Position numbers and translations under genes: made by a program. Source: Pilimelia anulata (GTDB lineage Bacteria; Actinomycetota; Actinomycetes; Mycobacteriales; Micromonosporaceae). Taken from it: DNA of 64,000 nt. Position 1 is the first letter of the stretch, and every line of letters starts with the position of its first letter. Under the pieces are notes generated by a model. That model worked only from the letters and a program-made list of their open reading frames with translations, was not told where the DNA came from and ran no database searches. Location of the stretch: the NCBI RefSeq assembly GCF_014647895.1, contig NZ_BMQB01000011.1, positions 124,001 through 188,000 of the forward strand, given 5' to 3'. Shown here one piece after another: positions 16,276 to 24,539 of the stretch.

Positions 16276-17606
16276 GCGCCGACCTCGGCCAGGTGGTAGT
16301 CGTCCGTGGTCAGCGTGCCGAGGCCGGTCAGCGCCAGGCCGAAGCTCAGCGCCGTCGCCCCCTCGGGCACCGCCGCCGACGTCAGCTCGGCCTCCCGCCA
16401 GTCGGCGGTCGCCGCCTGCGCGGGACCGGTGCGCCAGTACTTCCACACCCCGGCGGGGTCGCGGTAGTACAGCACCAGCCGGACGCTCGCCGTCGGGCCC
16501 CAGGTGCCGCGGTACCAGACCCGGGCCCGGTACGCCTTGCCCACGGTGACCGGCGGCGCGCACGCCGCCTCCGCCTGGTGGGTGATCAGCTTCCGGTCGC
16601 CGGAGGTGTACCCGGTGACCTGGACCTGCTGCGCGGCGCCGCCGGTGCGGCCGCCGGCGACCCGGCTCCACACCACGCTGTTGGTGCCGAAGCCGCCGCG
16701 CTGGAAGCAGCTCGGCACGTTCTGCGCGCCGACGGCCTCCAGGCTCGGGTTCGGCACCAGGTTGCCCTCCTCGCCGGGCAGCTTCGGCCCGCTGACCGGC
16801 GCGGCCGTCGCCCCGCCGACCACGTCGTCGACGGTCTTGACGACCGTCCCCGCGCCGGCCCGGGCGCCGAGCCAGTCCAGGAAGGAGCCGAGCAGCGCGG
16901 GGTCGATCGTGTACACGCCGCCGCAGGCGTTCGCGCACACGTGGTGGAAGACGAGCTGCACCCAGCCGCCGCCGGCGTTCTCGGCGTTGGTGACGTACGA
17001 CTGGAGGTCGGCCAGGGTGGTGGTGTCCTTGACCGAGTCGCTGGCCCGGGTCATGTGCCGGCGCTGCGGCGGTGCGGACTCCACCGGCGGGCAGCCGGCG
17101 CAGGTGCCCGGCGACTTGATCCCGCCGACGCCGCGGGCGCTGTTGTACCCGCAGTCCGCCGCGATCTCCTTGGTGGTCGCGTCGGCGTCGCCGTACGGGT
17201 ACGCGAGGCTGCGCACCGCGAACCCGCGGTCCAGCAGCGCCACCCGGTCGTCGCAGATCTCCCGCCGCTGGTCGTCGGCGCTGAGGGTGGGCAGGTCCAC
17301 GTGGTCGGTGGTGTGCCCGCCGATCTCGTGGCCCTGCGCCCGCAGCGCCTCCAGGTCGGCCTGGCTGAGGAAGCCGGTGGCGCCGATCCGGCCGGAGTTG
17401 ACGTAGAAGGTACCGCGCATCCCGCGGGCGTTCAGCAGCGGCGCCGCCTCGGTCAGGTGCCCGCGGACGCCGTCGTCGAACGTCAGCGACACGATGGTCT
17501 GCTTCGGTTCGGTGTCGGCGTACGAGCTGGCGGCCACCAGCGCGGCGCCCGCGGCCACCGCGAGGGTGACCGGCCAGACGGCCCGGCGGATGGGGATCTT
17601 TCGCAT
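16272..17606 (-). CDS. Secreted polysaccharide deacetylase with C-terminal carbohydrate-binding-like domain
   Basis: 444-aa exported enzyme. The signal peptide ends near residue 30. A CE4 domain follows (TFDDGVRGH as motif 1, HTTDH as the metal-binding pair, a YPYGD loop replacing the usual RPP). The region from about residue 295 on is a beta-rich module (NLVPNPSLEA start, TDDYHLAEV end) typical of carbohydrate-binding modules of the CBM4/9/22 type. Six or more cysteines suggest disulfides. It lies 59 bases after the previous deacetylase. Binding to a cell-wall or extracellular glycan is likely; the exact polymer is unknown. Confidence 0.85.
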   Translation of the reverse strand: MRKIPIRRAVWPVTLAVAAGAALVAASSYADTEPKQTIVSLTFDDGVRGHLTEAAPLLNARGMRGTFYVNSGRIGATGFLSQADLEALRAQGHEIGGHTTDHVDLPTLSADDQRREICDDRVALLDRGFAVRSLAYPYGDADATTKEIAADCGYNSARGVGGIKSPGTCAGCPPVESAPPQRRHMTRASDSVKDTTTLADLQSYVTNAENAGGGWVQLVFHHVCANACGGVYTIDPALLGSFLDWLGARAGAGTVVKTVDDVVGGATAAPVSGPKLPGEEGNLVPNPSLEAVGAQNVPSCFQRGGFGTNSVVWSRVAGGRTGGAAQQVQVTGYTSGDRKLITHQAEAACAPPVTVGKAYRARVWYRGTWGPTASVRLVLYYRDPAGVWKYWRTGPAQAATADWREAELTSAAVPEGATALSFGLALTGLGTLTTDDYHLAEVGA

Positions 17607-17665
17607 CGATGTCCTGTTCGTTCGGGGCCGGAGGCGCTCCGGCCGGTCGCGTGGTGCGTGCGCCG

Positions 17666-19177
17666 TCAGGCCGTCGCGACGCCGGTGAGCCGGGCGTCCT
17701 TCAGCGAGACGACGCACCGGCCGCCGGTCTCGGCGCCGAGGGCGACGCCCCCGGCCGCGAGGCGGCGGTCGATGGTGGCGGTCAGCGCCGGCGAGCCGGC
17801 CACCCGCACGCTGACCGCGCGGCCGCGCACCCGGACCACGACGGTCCGCCGCCCGGTGCCCGCCGGGACCGGCGCCGCGGCGAGCTGCCGGCGCGGGCCG
17901 GCGAGGATCTGCTCGCGGATCGCCGCCCGGGCGTGGCCGACCGCGATCTCCACCCGGCCGTAGTGGCCGGTGCCGGTGCCGGTGCGGACCGCGAGCACGG
18001 CCGTGCAGGCCCGGCTGGTGCCGCTCAGCTCGGCGGTCAGCGTGTAGTCCAGCCAGCGGCTCGTGTTGACCTCCGGGTCCTCGCAGATCCCGGCCCGCTC
18101 GACCTCGACGGTGATGACCGCGCCGGCGCGGAAGCAGCGGGCCGGGTTGCCCGGCTCGGGCCGCAGGTCCAGCGCCGTCAGCGCCGCGGGCGGCGGCACC
18201 GGCTGGGCCCGGTACACCAACTCCATCAGCCGGGTCGGGCTGAGCGTGGTGCGCACGCCGATGCGCGGCAGCCGGTACCGCGGCGAGCGCGCCCGCAGGG
18301 CGTCGATGTGCCCGGTGGGCACGCCCTCGCCGACGAACGCCAGCCCGTACCCGGCGTCGGCGAGCACCTGCGGCAGCGCCGCGGCCTCGGCGCCGGTGCC
18401 GGCGTCGGCGAACGGGTACGCGAACGCCGCCGCCGGCCCGCCGAGGTGCTCGGCGAAGTACCGCTGGCTGGCGGCCAGGTCCGCCCGCACCCGCTCGCGC
18501 CAGGCGTCGAGCGACTCCACGCCCGCGCCGGCGACGAGCCGGTGGGCCAGCGCCGGGCGCAGGTTGCCCGGTACCGGGGCCATCGTGTCCAGCGCGTGCG
18601 TCCGGCCGCCGAACTCCCACCGCCCGGTCTCCCGGAGCTGCTGCACCTGCCGGTGCGACAGGTACGGCGACGGCGTGCCGGCGTCGACCAGCCGGCCGGT
18701 GCTGAGGAAGGCCGCGGCGGTGAAGCCGTACCGGGCCAGCATCGGGTCGGCGGTCGTCCAGTCGGTGATGGCGCCGCCGTCGAACGTGATCAGCACCGCC
18801 CGCTGCGGCAGGTCCACGGGCGCGCCGTCGAGCAGCGCGCGCACGTCGGCGAGCGTGACCGACTTGTACCCGGCGGCGGCCAGCGCCGCGAGGTGCCCGG
18901 CGAACGTCCGCCGGCTGACCGCGCTGGACTCGTGCGGCCGGTCGGTGACCGCGTGGTACGTCAGCACCGTGACGGTGTCCGGGACGACCGGGATGGCCCG
19001 GCCGGTGCCGGACTGCTCCTGCGGCGCCGCGGCGAGCTGCGGCGGGTCGAACGGCCGGCTCAGCCCGATCCAGGCGTCCACGGCGACGGCGAGGGTGGCC
19101 AGCGCGACGCCGGCGGTCAGCAGCCGGACGAACCGGCCCATCGGCCCCTCGCGCCCGGTGGTGGCGGGCTCAGGCAT
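17666..19177 (-). CDS. Secreted/membrane-anchored polysaccharide deacetylase (PgaB-like region)
   Basis: 503-aa protein. One N-terminal membrane helix or uncleaved signal (RLLTAGVALATLAVAVDAWIG). The catalytic domain has VTVLTYHAVTDRP at its start, LITFDGGAITD in place of the canonical TFDDG, and an AYPFADAG loop, resembling PgaB/IcaB deacetylases. The second Asp of motif 1 is replaced by Gly, which may lower or change activity. The C-terminal third is beta-rich with paired cysteines. The start at ATG 19177 overlaps the glycosyltransferase stop by eight bases. Its position directly after the synthase is the order seen in poly-GlcNAc loci. Confidence 0.8.
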   Translation of the reverse strand: MPEPATTGREGPMGRFVRLLTAGVALATLAVAVDAWIGLSRPFDPPQLAAAPQEQSGTGRAIPVVPDTVTVLTYHAVTDRPHESSAVSRRTFAGHLAALAAAGYKSVTLADVRALLDGAPVDLPQRAVLITFDGGAITDWTTADPMLARYGFTAAAFLSTGRLVDAGTPSPYLSHRQVQQLRETGRWEFGGRTHALDTMAPVPGNLRPALAHRLVAGAGVESLDAWRERVRADLAASQRYFAEHLGGPAAAFAYPFADAGTGAEAAALPQVLADAGYGLAFVGEGVPTGHIDALRARSPRYRLPRIGVRTTLSPTRLMELVYRAQPVPPPAALTALDLRPEPGNPARCFRAGAVITVEVERAGICEDPEVNTSRWLDYTLTAELSGTSRACTAVLAVRTGTGTGHYGRVEIAVGHARAAIREQILAGPRRQLAAAPVPAGTGRRTVVVRVRGRAVSVRVAGSPALTATIDRRLAAGGVALGAETGGRCVVSLKDARLTGVATA

Positions 19178-20576
19178 GGCGCACCGCCGCCCGGTCGGCC
19201 GCGGGCCGCGGCGCGGGCACGGCGGGCCGCTCGGCGTCGCCGCGGGTGCCCCACTTGCCGTCCCGGATGCGCAGGACCGCCCAGAGGAGCTGCGGCGACA
19301 GCGCGATGTAGAAGAAGGCGCCGAGGAACGCGTACGGCCACAGCCCGTCGTTGCGCAGCGCGCGGTAGAGCAGCGCGTACGCCCCGGAGATCAGGTACAG
19401 GCCGACGAAGTACACCACCGGGAACCGGCCGTGGGTGAGCGGCTGGATCAGGCTGTACAGCAGGACGACCGGGCTGAGCAGGCCGGCGAGCGTCTGGACC
19501 GCTACCGCGGGCAGCGCCCGGGGGCGCGAGCGCCAGATGTGCCCGAGCAGCAGCGGCCCCTCCCGGGTCCACGACTTCTTCCAGCGGAGCTGCTGCTTGA
19601 AGAAGGTGCCGTACGCCTCGGGGGCGTCGGTGTGCGCCCGCGCGCCGGAGTCGTACCGGGCGATCCAGCCGTCCCTGAGAATCCGGTTGGTGAGCGCCCG
19701 GTCGTCGCCGTACGTGCACGCGGTGCCGAGGAACCGCTGGTGCTCCCACCGTTCCAGCAGCGGCAGCACCGCCGCCCGCCGGTACGCGGCGAAGCAGCCG
19801 GAGCAGCAGGTGACCGCGCCGAGCACCGACTCGGCGCTCTTGAGGAGCTGGAACGAGATGTAGTACCGGGTGGCCTGCATCCGGGTCAGCGTGTTCGCCC
19901 GGGCGTTGCGGACGAACGTCAGCCCGGAGATCGCCCCGACCCGCTCGTCGGCGAAGCCCTGGACGAGCTGCCGGATCGCGTCCGGCTCGGGTACCGAGTC
20001 GGAGTCGACGAAGACCAGGATCTCCGCGGTGGTGGCCCGGATGCCGGCGGCCATCGCCGCCCGCTTGCCGCGGTTGCCGCCGAGGTCGAGGCAGCGGACG
20101 GCGCCGTGCGGGTACTGCGCCGCGGCGGCGGTCATCCGCTGCCAGGTGTCGTCGGCCGAGCCGTCGTTGACGACGACCAGTTCCAGCTTGTGCGCGGGGT
20201 AGTCGAGCTGCCGGCAGGCGTGGATGGTCCGGGCGACGGCGGCCCCCTCGTTGTACGCGGGCACGACGATCGCCACGGTCGGCTCGTGCCCGACGTCGCG
20301 CGGCCGCCGGTAGAGGATGGCCAGGCCGAACCGGCTGAGCACGTAGCTGGTGACGACGACCGTGTACCCGGCGGTGAGCAGGTCGCCGCGCAGGTAGGCG
20401 ACCTTGACGCCGAGGTGCCAGGCGATCAGCGCGCAGATCGCGCCGACGGCGAGCAGCGCGGCGACGCCGATCGGGCCGGTGCGGTACCGGGTGGTGTCGC
20501 AGGCCGGCGCCGCCGGCGGCCGGGCGGGCGGGGCCGCCGCGGGCGCGGCGGGTTCGGGCGGGGTGCGCTGGTACAC
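19170..20576 (-). CDS. Processive family 2 glycosyltransferase (hyaluronan/chitin/poly-GlcNAc synthase type)
   Basis: 468-aa integral membrane synthase that should build and export a polysaccharide. Two N-terminal membrane helices, then a GT2 catalytic domain: VAIVVPAYNEG, VVNDGSADDT, VDSDS (DxD), the acceptor-region TYGDDRALTNR and the processivity motif QQLRWKKS (QxxRW). Three or four C-terminal helices follow. CSGCFAAYRR and GDDRALTNR fit hyaluronan synthase/NodC/PgaC relatives. It starts at GTG 20576, ten bases after the nucleotide-sugar dehydrogenase gene. With that dehydrogenase and three deacetylases, the product could be a uronate-containing or partly de-N-acetylated polymer; chemistry not decidable from sequence. 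Confidence 0.88.
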   Translation of the reverse strand: MYQRTPPEPAAPAAAPPARPPAAPACDTTRYRTGPIGVAALLAVGAICALIAWHLGVKVAYLRGDLLTAGYTVVVTSYVLSRFGLAILYRRPRDVGHEPTVAIVVPAYNEGAAVARTIHACRQLDYPAHKLELVVVNDGSADDTWQRMTAAAAQYPHGAVRCLDLGGNRGKRAAMAAGIRATTAEILVFVDSDSVPEPDAIRQLVQGFADERVGAISGLTFVRNARANTLTRMQATRYYISFQLLKSAESVLGAVTCCSGCFAAYRRAAVLPLLERWEHQRFLGTACTYGDDRALTNRILRDGWIARYDSGARAHTDAPEAYGTFFKQQLRWKKSWTREGPLLLGHIWRSRPRALPAVAVQTLAGLLSPVVLLYSLIQPLTHGRFPVVYFVGLYLISGAYALLYRALRNDGLWPYAFLGAFFYIALSPQLLWAVLRIRDGKWGTRGDAERPAVPAPRPAADRAAVRHA

Positions 20577-20586
20577 GGCGGCCGCC

Positions 20587-21894
20587 TCAGAGCGCCGCGA
20601 CGTGCGCGGCGACGGCGAGCCGGTTGCGGGTGTCCAGCAGCCGGGGCGCCGCCGCGCTGATCGCGGCGTAGTCGAACGCGTCGTGGTCGGTGACCAGTAC
20701 GACGAGGTCGGACCGCGCGGCGGCGGCGACCAGGTCGGCCGGGTCGACCGGCTTGACGCCGGGGAAGGCGCGGGCGAGCCGCTCGGGCAGGTCCCGGACG
20801 AGCGGGTCGCCGACGGACACCGCGGCGCCGTGCCGGACGAGCTGCTCGATCAGCCCGGTGGCCGGGGTCTCCCGGGTGTCGCCGCTGTTCCGCTTGTACG
20901 CCAGCCCGAGGACGAGGATCTCGGCGCCGTTGACGGCGATCCGGTGCCGGTTGAGCAGGTCGGCGATCCGCCCGTACACGTACCGCGGCTGGTCGGTGTT
21001 GACCCGCATGGCCAGGTCGACGAAGTCGAACCGGCGGCCGAGCCGCCGCTCGATCCGGTCGGAGAGGTAGGCGGGGTCGACCGGCAGGCAGTGCCCGCCG
21101 ACGCCGGGTCCGGGGTCGAACCGCTGGAACCCGTACGGCTTGGTGGCGGCCGCGTCGAGCACGTCCCAGATGGACACGCCCAGCTCGTGCGCGTGCCGGC
21201 CCAGCTCGTTGACCAGGGCGATGTTGACGTGCCGGTACGTGTTCTCCAGCAGCTTGGCCATCTCCGCGGTGGCCGCGCTGCGGCACGGCACGACGGTGTC
21301 GCACAGCGACGCGTAGAAGCTCTCGGTGGCCTGCCGGCTGGCCGGGTTGATCCCGGCGACGAGCTTGGGCGTGTTGCCGAAGTGCCAGCGGATGTTGCCG
21401 GGGTCGATCCGCTCGGGCGAGAAGCCGACGAGCAGGTCGCCGTCCGCGGCGGTGATCCCGGCCGGGTTGCGCTCCAGCGCCTCGCGGAACTCCCCGTCGG
21501 TGGTGCCGGGCGCGACGGTCGACTCGAGCACGACCAGGCAGCCGGGGCGCAGGTGCTCGGCCAGCTCGGCGGCGGCGGCCAGGACGGCGGTCAGGTCGGG
21601 GCGCTCGTCGCGCAGCGGGGTCGGGACGGTGACCAGGGCGACGTCGAAGCCGGCCAGGTCGGCCGGGTCGCCGGTGGGCCGGTACCGGCCGGTGCGCAGC
21701 AGGTCGTCGATGTCGCGGTCGCCGAGGTCGTCGATGGGCGAGGTCCCCGCGCGCAGCGCTGCCACCTTCGCCGCGTCGATGTCGTACCCGACGACGGTGT
21801 GCCCGGCGGCGACGGCGGCGCGCGCGGCCGGCAGGCCGACGTACCCCTGGCCCACGACGGCGACCCGGAATGGCGAGGGTGTGGTGCACTGCAT
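20587..21894 (-). CDS. UDP-sugar 6-dehydrogenase (UDP-GlcNAc/ManNAc or UDP-Glc type)
   Basis: 435-aa enzyme that oxidises a UDP-hexose to the uronate with two NAD. N-terminal Rossmann motif VAVVGQGYVGLPAA; the active site Cys is in GVGGHCLPVDP; the conserved ESTVAPGTT, SPERIDPG and YKRNSGDTRETP motifs are present. These fit the WecC/TviB/Cap-type group better than classical UDP-glucose dehydrogenases. ATG 21894 has a GGGAGG site ten bases upstream. First gene of the polysaccharide operon. It likely supplies the uronate donor for the synthase encoded next. Confidence 0.9.
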   Translation of the reverse strand: MQCTTPSPFRVAVVGQGYVGLPAARAAVAAGHTVVGYDIDAAKVAALRAGTSPIDDLGDRDIDDLLRTGRYRPTGDPADLAGFDVALVTVPTPLRDERPDLTAVLAAAAELAEHLRPGCLVVLESTVAPGTTDGEFREALERNPAGITAADGDLLVGFSPERIDPGNIRWHFGNTPKLVAGINPASRQATESFYASLCDTVVPCRSAATAEMAKLLENTYRHVNIALVNELGRHAHELGVSIWDVLDAAATKPYGFQRFDPGPGVGGHCLPVDPAYLSDRIERRLGRRFDFVDLAMRVNTDQPRYVYGRIADLLNRHRIAVNGAEILVLGLAYKRNSGDTRETPATGLIEQLVRHGAAVSVGDPLVRDLPERLARAFPGVKPVDPADLVAAAARSDLVVLVTDHDAFDYAAISAAAPRLLDTRNRLAVAAHVAAL

Positions 21895-22387
21895 GGGCGT
21901 GGCCTCCCGCGGCGAGTCCTGAATGGAGGACGAACGGGCGTTCCATAGCCGACGCCGAATGCCCGATTTGTCCGTTCGGAGATCCCAACGGCGCCGCCGC
22001 CGAACCGGAACGCCCCCGCCGCGGGGGAACATCAGACCAAAGCGATCGGGGTCGGTGGTTCGGGAGGCCCGTGGGCGGCCGAACGTGCGACACAAGGGTC
22101 CGGTCGTCCGAGGAGCGAGGCCGCCGAGCAGGCGTTTCGCCACCCGTCCCGGCGCGCGCCGGCGCCGCCACCCCGCCGACCCCGGGCCCGGGAAAGCCGC
22201 CGGGCGCGGTGCGGCAATTCGGGTCGTACAGCGCGATTCCCTGCAATCCATTGGCGGCCACTGTGGCTAATGGCGAGCCCCGCTATTCAACAGAATAGCT
22301 GGCCCGTGGGATCAACGCATTGAAGGATACTTATGTCTTGGCCTGCCGGACGCCTACCGTGCAATTGCTGTTCGAGAGAGGAGCACG
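21895..22387. promoter_or_regulatory. Divergent intergenic region with inverted repeat near protease gene
   Basis: About 490 bases between the polysaccharide operon and the trypsin-like gene, with no convincing gene. A perfect inverted repeat GCTATTC-AACA-GAATAGC lies at 22282-22299, 89 bases before the protease start. A related GCTAT/ATAGC repeat precedes the next protease. The protease has a GAGAGGAG ribosome site. No clear -10/-35 pair was found. Confidence 0.5.
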
Positions 22388-23239
22388 GTGAAAATTCGTA
22401 GGCTCGGGCTCGTTGCCGCGGTCATCGCGGTGCAGGCCATCACCAGTACACCCGCACTGGCCGCGCCCGTCGCGACCACCCCGAATGCGGACGAGACCGC
22501 GACCCCCCGGGTCATCAACGGCTCGCCCGCCTCCGTGAAGGATTACCCGTACGTCATCATCGGCACCCGCAAGGGCGGACCCCGCCCGCAGGGCGCGAGC
22601 TGCACCGGCTCGGTCGTCGCCCCGCGCAAGGTACTGATCGCCGCGCACTGCAAGTTCGCCGACGGCGACAAGCGATTCCTGTACGGCCTCGACAAATACA
22701 CCAGCGATGCCGGCGGCACCTGGATCGAGGTCACCGACTACAAGGCCCACCCGAAGTACGACAGCAATAACGGGTGGCAGAAGGGGTACGACGTCGCGGT
22801 CGTGACGCTCGCGGCCGACGTGCCGGTGCCGTCCGGGTACAAGTTCCCGCGCGTCGCCACGTCGAAGGACACGGCGCTGACCGCCATCGGCAAGACGACC
22901 AACTTCGTCGGGTACGGCCGGATCAAGGCCGACGAGAACGACAGCGCCGTCCTGCTCAAGACGGACCTGCCGGTCATCGCCGAGAGCAGTTGCAAGTCGT
23001 TCCTGCCCACGTACAACGCGAAGTTCATGTTCTGCTCGGGCTTCGCCGACGGCAAGACCGGCATCTGCCAGGGCGACTCCGGCGGCGGCACGCTCGTCGA
23101 CGGCGTCGTCGTGGGCGTGGCCTCGTTCGTCAAGACGGGCTGCGGCTCGTCCAGCGGCTTCGCCAAGCTGACCGGCGAGCTGGGCGACTGGGCCGTCGGC
23201 GAGATCGGTACGGCAGCGGGAACCCGAACGTCCGGCTGA
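22388..23239 (+). CDS. Secreted trypsin-like serine protease (S1)
   Basis: 283-aa exported protease. Signal peptide to about residue 25 (AVIAVQAITSTPALA). A propeptide follows, and the likely mature N-terminus is RVINGSPAS, close to the RIVGG activation site of trypsins. Catalytic triad: His in LIAAHC, Asp in YDVAVVTL, Ser in CQGDSGGG. Six cysteines fit three disulfides. GTG 22388 with GAGAGGAG upstream. The S1 pocket region reads GICQGDSGGG, so primary specificity is not clearly tryptic (Asp189 equivalent is not evident). A terminator follows. It is one of several secreted proteases in the window. Confidence 0.9.
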   Translation: MKIRRLGLVAAVIAVQAITSTPALAAPVATTPNADETATPRVINGSPASVKDYPYVIIGTRKGGPRPQGASCTGSVVAPRKVLIAAHCKFADGDKRFLYGLDKYTSDAGGTWIEVTDYKAHPKYDSNNGWQKGYDVAVVTLAADVPVPSGYKFPRVATSKDTALTAIGKTTNFVGYGRIKADENDSAVLLKTDLPVIAESSCKSFLPTYNAKFMFCSGFADGKTGICQGDSGGGTLVDGVVVGVASFVKTGCGSSSGFAKLTGELGDWAVGEIGTAAGTRTSG

Positions 23240-23255
23240 GCGCCGAGCCGGCGAC

Positions 23256-23288
23256 GGCGGGGCGGGCGCATCCGGCGCCCGCCCCGCC
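23256..23288 (+). terminator. Strong intrinsic terminator after S1 protease
   Basis: Perfect 14-base arms GGCGGGGCGGGCGC and GCGCCCGCCCCGCC with a 5-base loop, followed two bases later by ATTTTT. Starts 17 bases after the protease stop. Confidence 0.85.
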
Positions 23289-23351
23289 GCATTTTTCGGA
23301 TTCCCGACAATGGCGGTGCCCACTCGGGCACGTGGATAGGCTGGCGCCGGT

Positions 23352-24314
23352 ATGGACGAGCTACTGGAACCCGTGGGCCTGGGCGCGCTGGAGAGCGCCC
23401 TTTACGTGCGCCTGCTCGCCGCCCCCCGCAGCAGCGCCGACGACCTCGCCGTCGCCACCGGCCTGCCCGCCGCCGAGCTGACCGGCGCGCTCACCCGGCT
23501 GACCGAGCACGCGCTGATCACCCGACTCGCCGGCACCCCCGCCCGGTACGTCCCCGCGCCCCCGGACCTCGCGATCGACGCGCTCGCGCTGCGCCGGCAG
23601 GAGGCGCTGGAGCGGCTGCGGGCCCGGGCCCGCGACCTCACCCGGGGCATGGCCGCCATCCCCCGGGGCAACGCGACCGACCTGATCGAGCTGATCGAGG
23701 GCGACCAGGCCGTCCTGCACCAGCTCGCCCGCATCCAGCTCGCGGCCGAGCGCGAGGTGACGATCATCGACTGCCCGCCGTACCTGATGGGGCAGCCGAT
23801 CGCCAACGACGAGCAGACGCAGGCGATGAACCGCGGCATCCGGTACCGGGCGATCTACCACGCCCCGCTGCTGGCCGAGCCGACCAAGCTGCAGAACGTC
23901 CTGCAGTGCATGGCGCTCGGCGAGGACGCCCGGGCGCTGCCGGACATCCACCTCAAAATGATCATCGTGGACCAGCGGGTCGCGGTGATCCCGCTGAGCT
24001 TCGGCGGGGCCGAGACCAAGGTGCGGATCCTCATCCACCAGTCGCCGCTGCTGAGCGTGCTGGTCATGCTGTTCGACCTGCTCTGGGACAAGGCCACCCC
24101 GGTGGGCGCCCGGCCGGCGCCGGACGGGCCCAGCCCGCGCGACCGGGAGCTGCTGATGATGCTCGCCGCCGGCATGAAGGACCGGGCGATGGCCCGGGCG
24201 CTGGGCGTCACCGAGCGCACGGTCACCCGCCGGATCACCCTGCTGATGGAGGGCCTGGGCGCCGCCACCCGGTTCCAGGCCGCCCTGCAGGCCGCGCACC
24301 GCGGCTGGCTCTAG
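23352..24314 (+). CDS. TrmB/LuxR-type transcriptional regulator
   Basis: 320-aa regulator. Residues about 8-70 form a TrmB-like winged helix (LGALESALYVRLLAAPRSSADDLAVATG). A central sensor region holds a PLD-like segment (AEREVTIIDCPPYLMG) as in TrmB-family proteins. The C-terminus (about 255-320) is a LuxR-type helix-turn-helix (RDRELLMMLAAGMKDRAMARALGVTERTVTRRI). This combination is common in actinomycetes, often near secondary metabolism or secreted enzyme genes. It stands alone between two secreted protease genes, which it may control; the inverted repeats before both genes are candidate sites (inference). Confidence 0.85.
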   Translation: MDELLEPVGLGALESALYVRLLAAPRSSADDLAVATGLPAAELTGALTRLTEHALITRLAGTPARYVPAPPDLAIDALALRRQEALERLRARARDLTRGMAAIPRGNATDLIELIEGDQAVLHQLARIQLAAEREVTIIDCPPYLMGQPIANDEQTQAMNRGIRYRAIYHAPLLAEPTKLQNVLQCMALGEDARALPDIHLKMIIVDQRVAVIPLSFGGAETKVRILIHQSPLLSVLVMLFDLLWDKATPVGARPAPDGPSPRDRELLMMLAAGMKDRAMARALGVTERTVTRRITLLMEGLGAATRFQAALQAAHRGWL

Positions 24315-24415
24315 CCCGCGCCGGGGCCGTGACCAGCGGTTCCCCGGACACATTCGGGCATCGGCACCAATAAACCGAAAGTTGCGAACCGTGGGGGCCG
24401 GTCGGCTTGTAGCCA

Positions 24416-24431
24416 GCTATCCGCGAATAGC
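24416..24431. promoter_or_regulatory. Inverted repeat GCTAT-N6-ATAGC upstream of subtilisin gene
   Basis: Five-base arms separated by CCGCGA, 108 bases before the subtilisin start. It resembles the longer repeat at 22282-22299 upstream of the S1 protease. Possible operator; short enough to occur by chance. Confidence 0.35.
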
Positions 24432-24539
24432 GTTCACTGGTTAGCGTCAATATCTTCCGCCCGGGAAACACACCCATTCCGGGCGGCGTACCCGGTTGTG
24501 AGCGCCGTCGGCCGGGCCTATTGCAGGAGGCACCCAACT

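Noticed and set aside
21870..22298. 142-aa plus-strand frame between the dehydrogenase and the protease
   Set aside because: Arg/Pro/Gly-rich, overlaps the dehydrogenase start, no motif.
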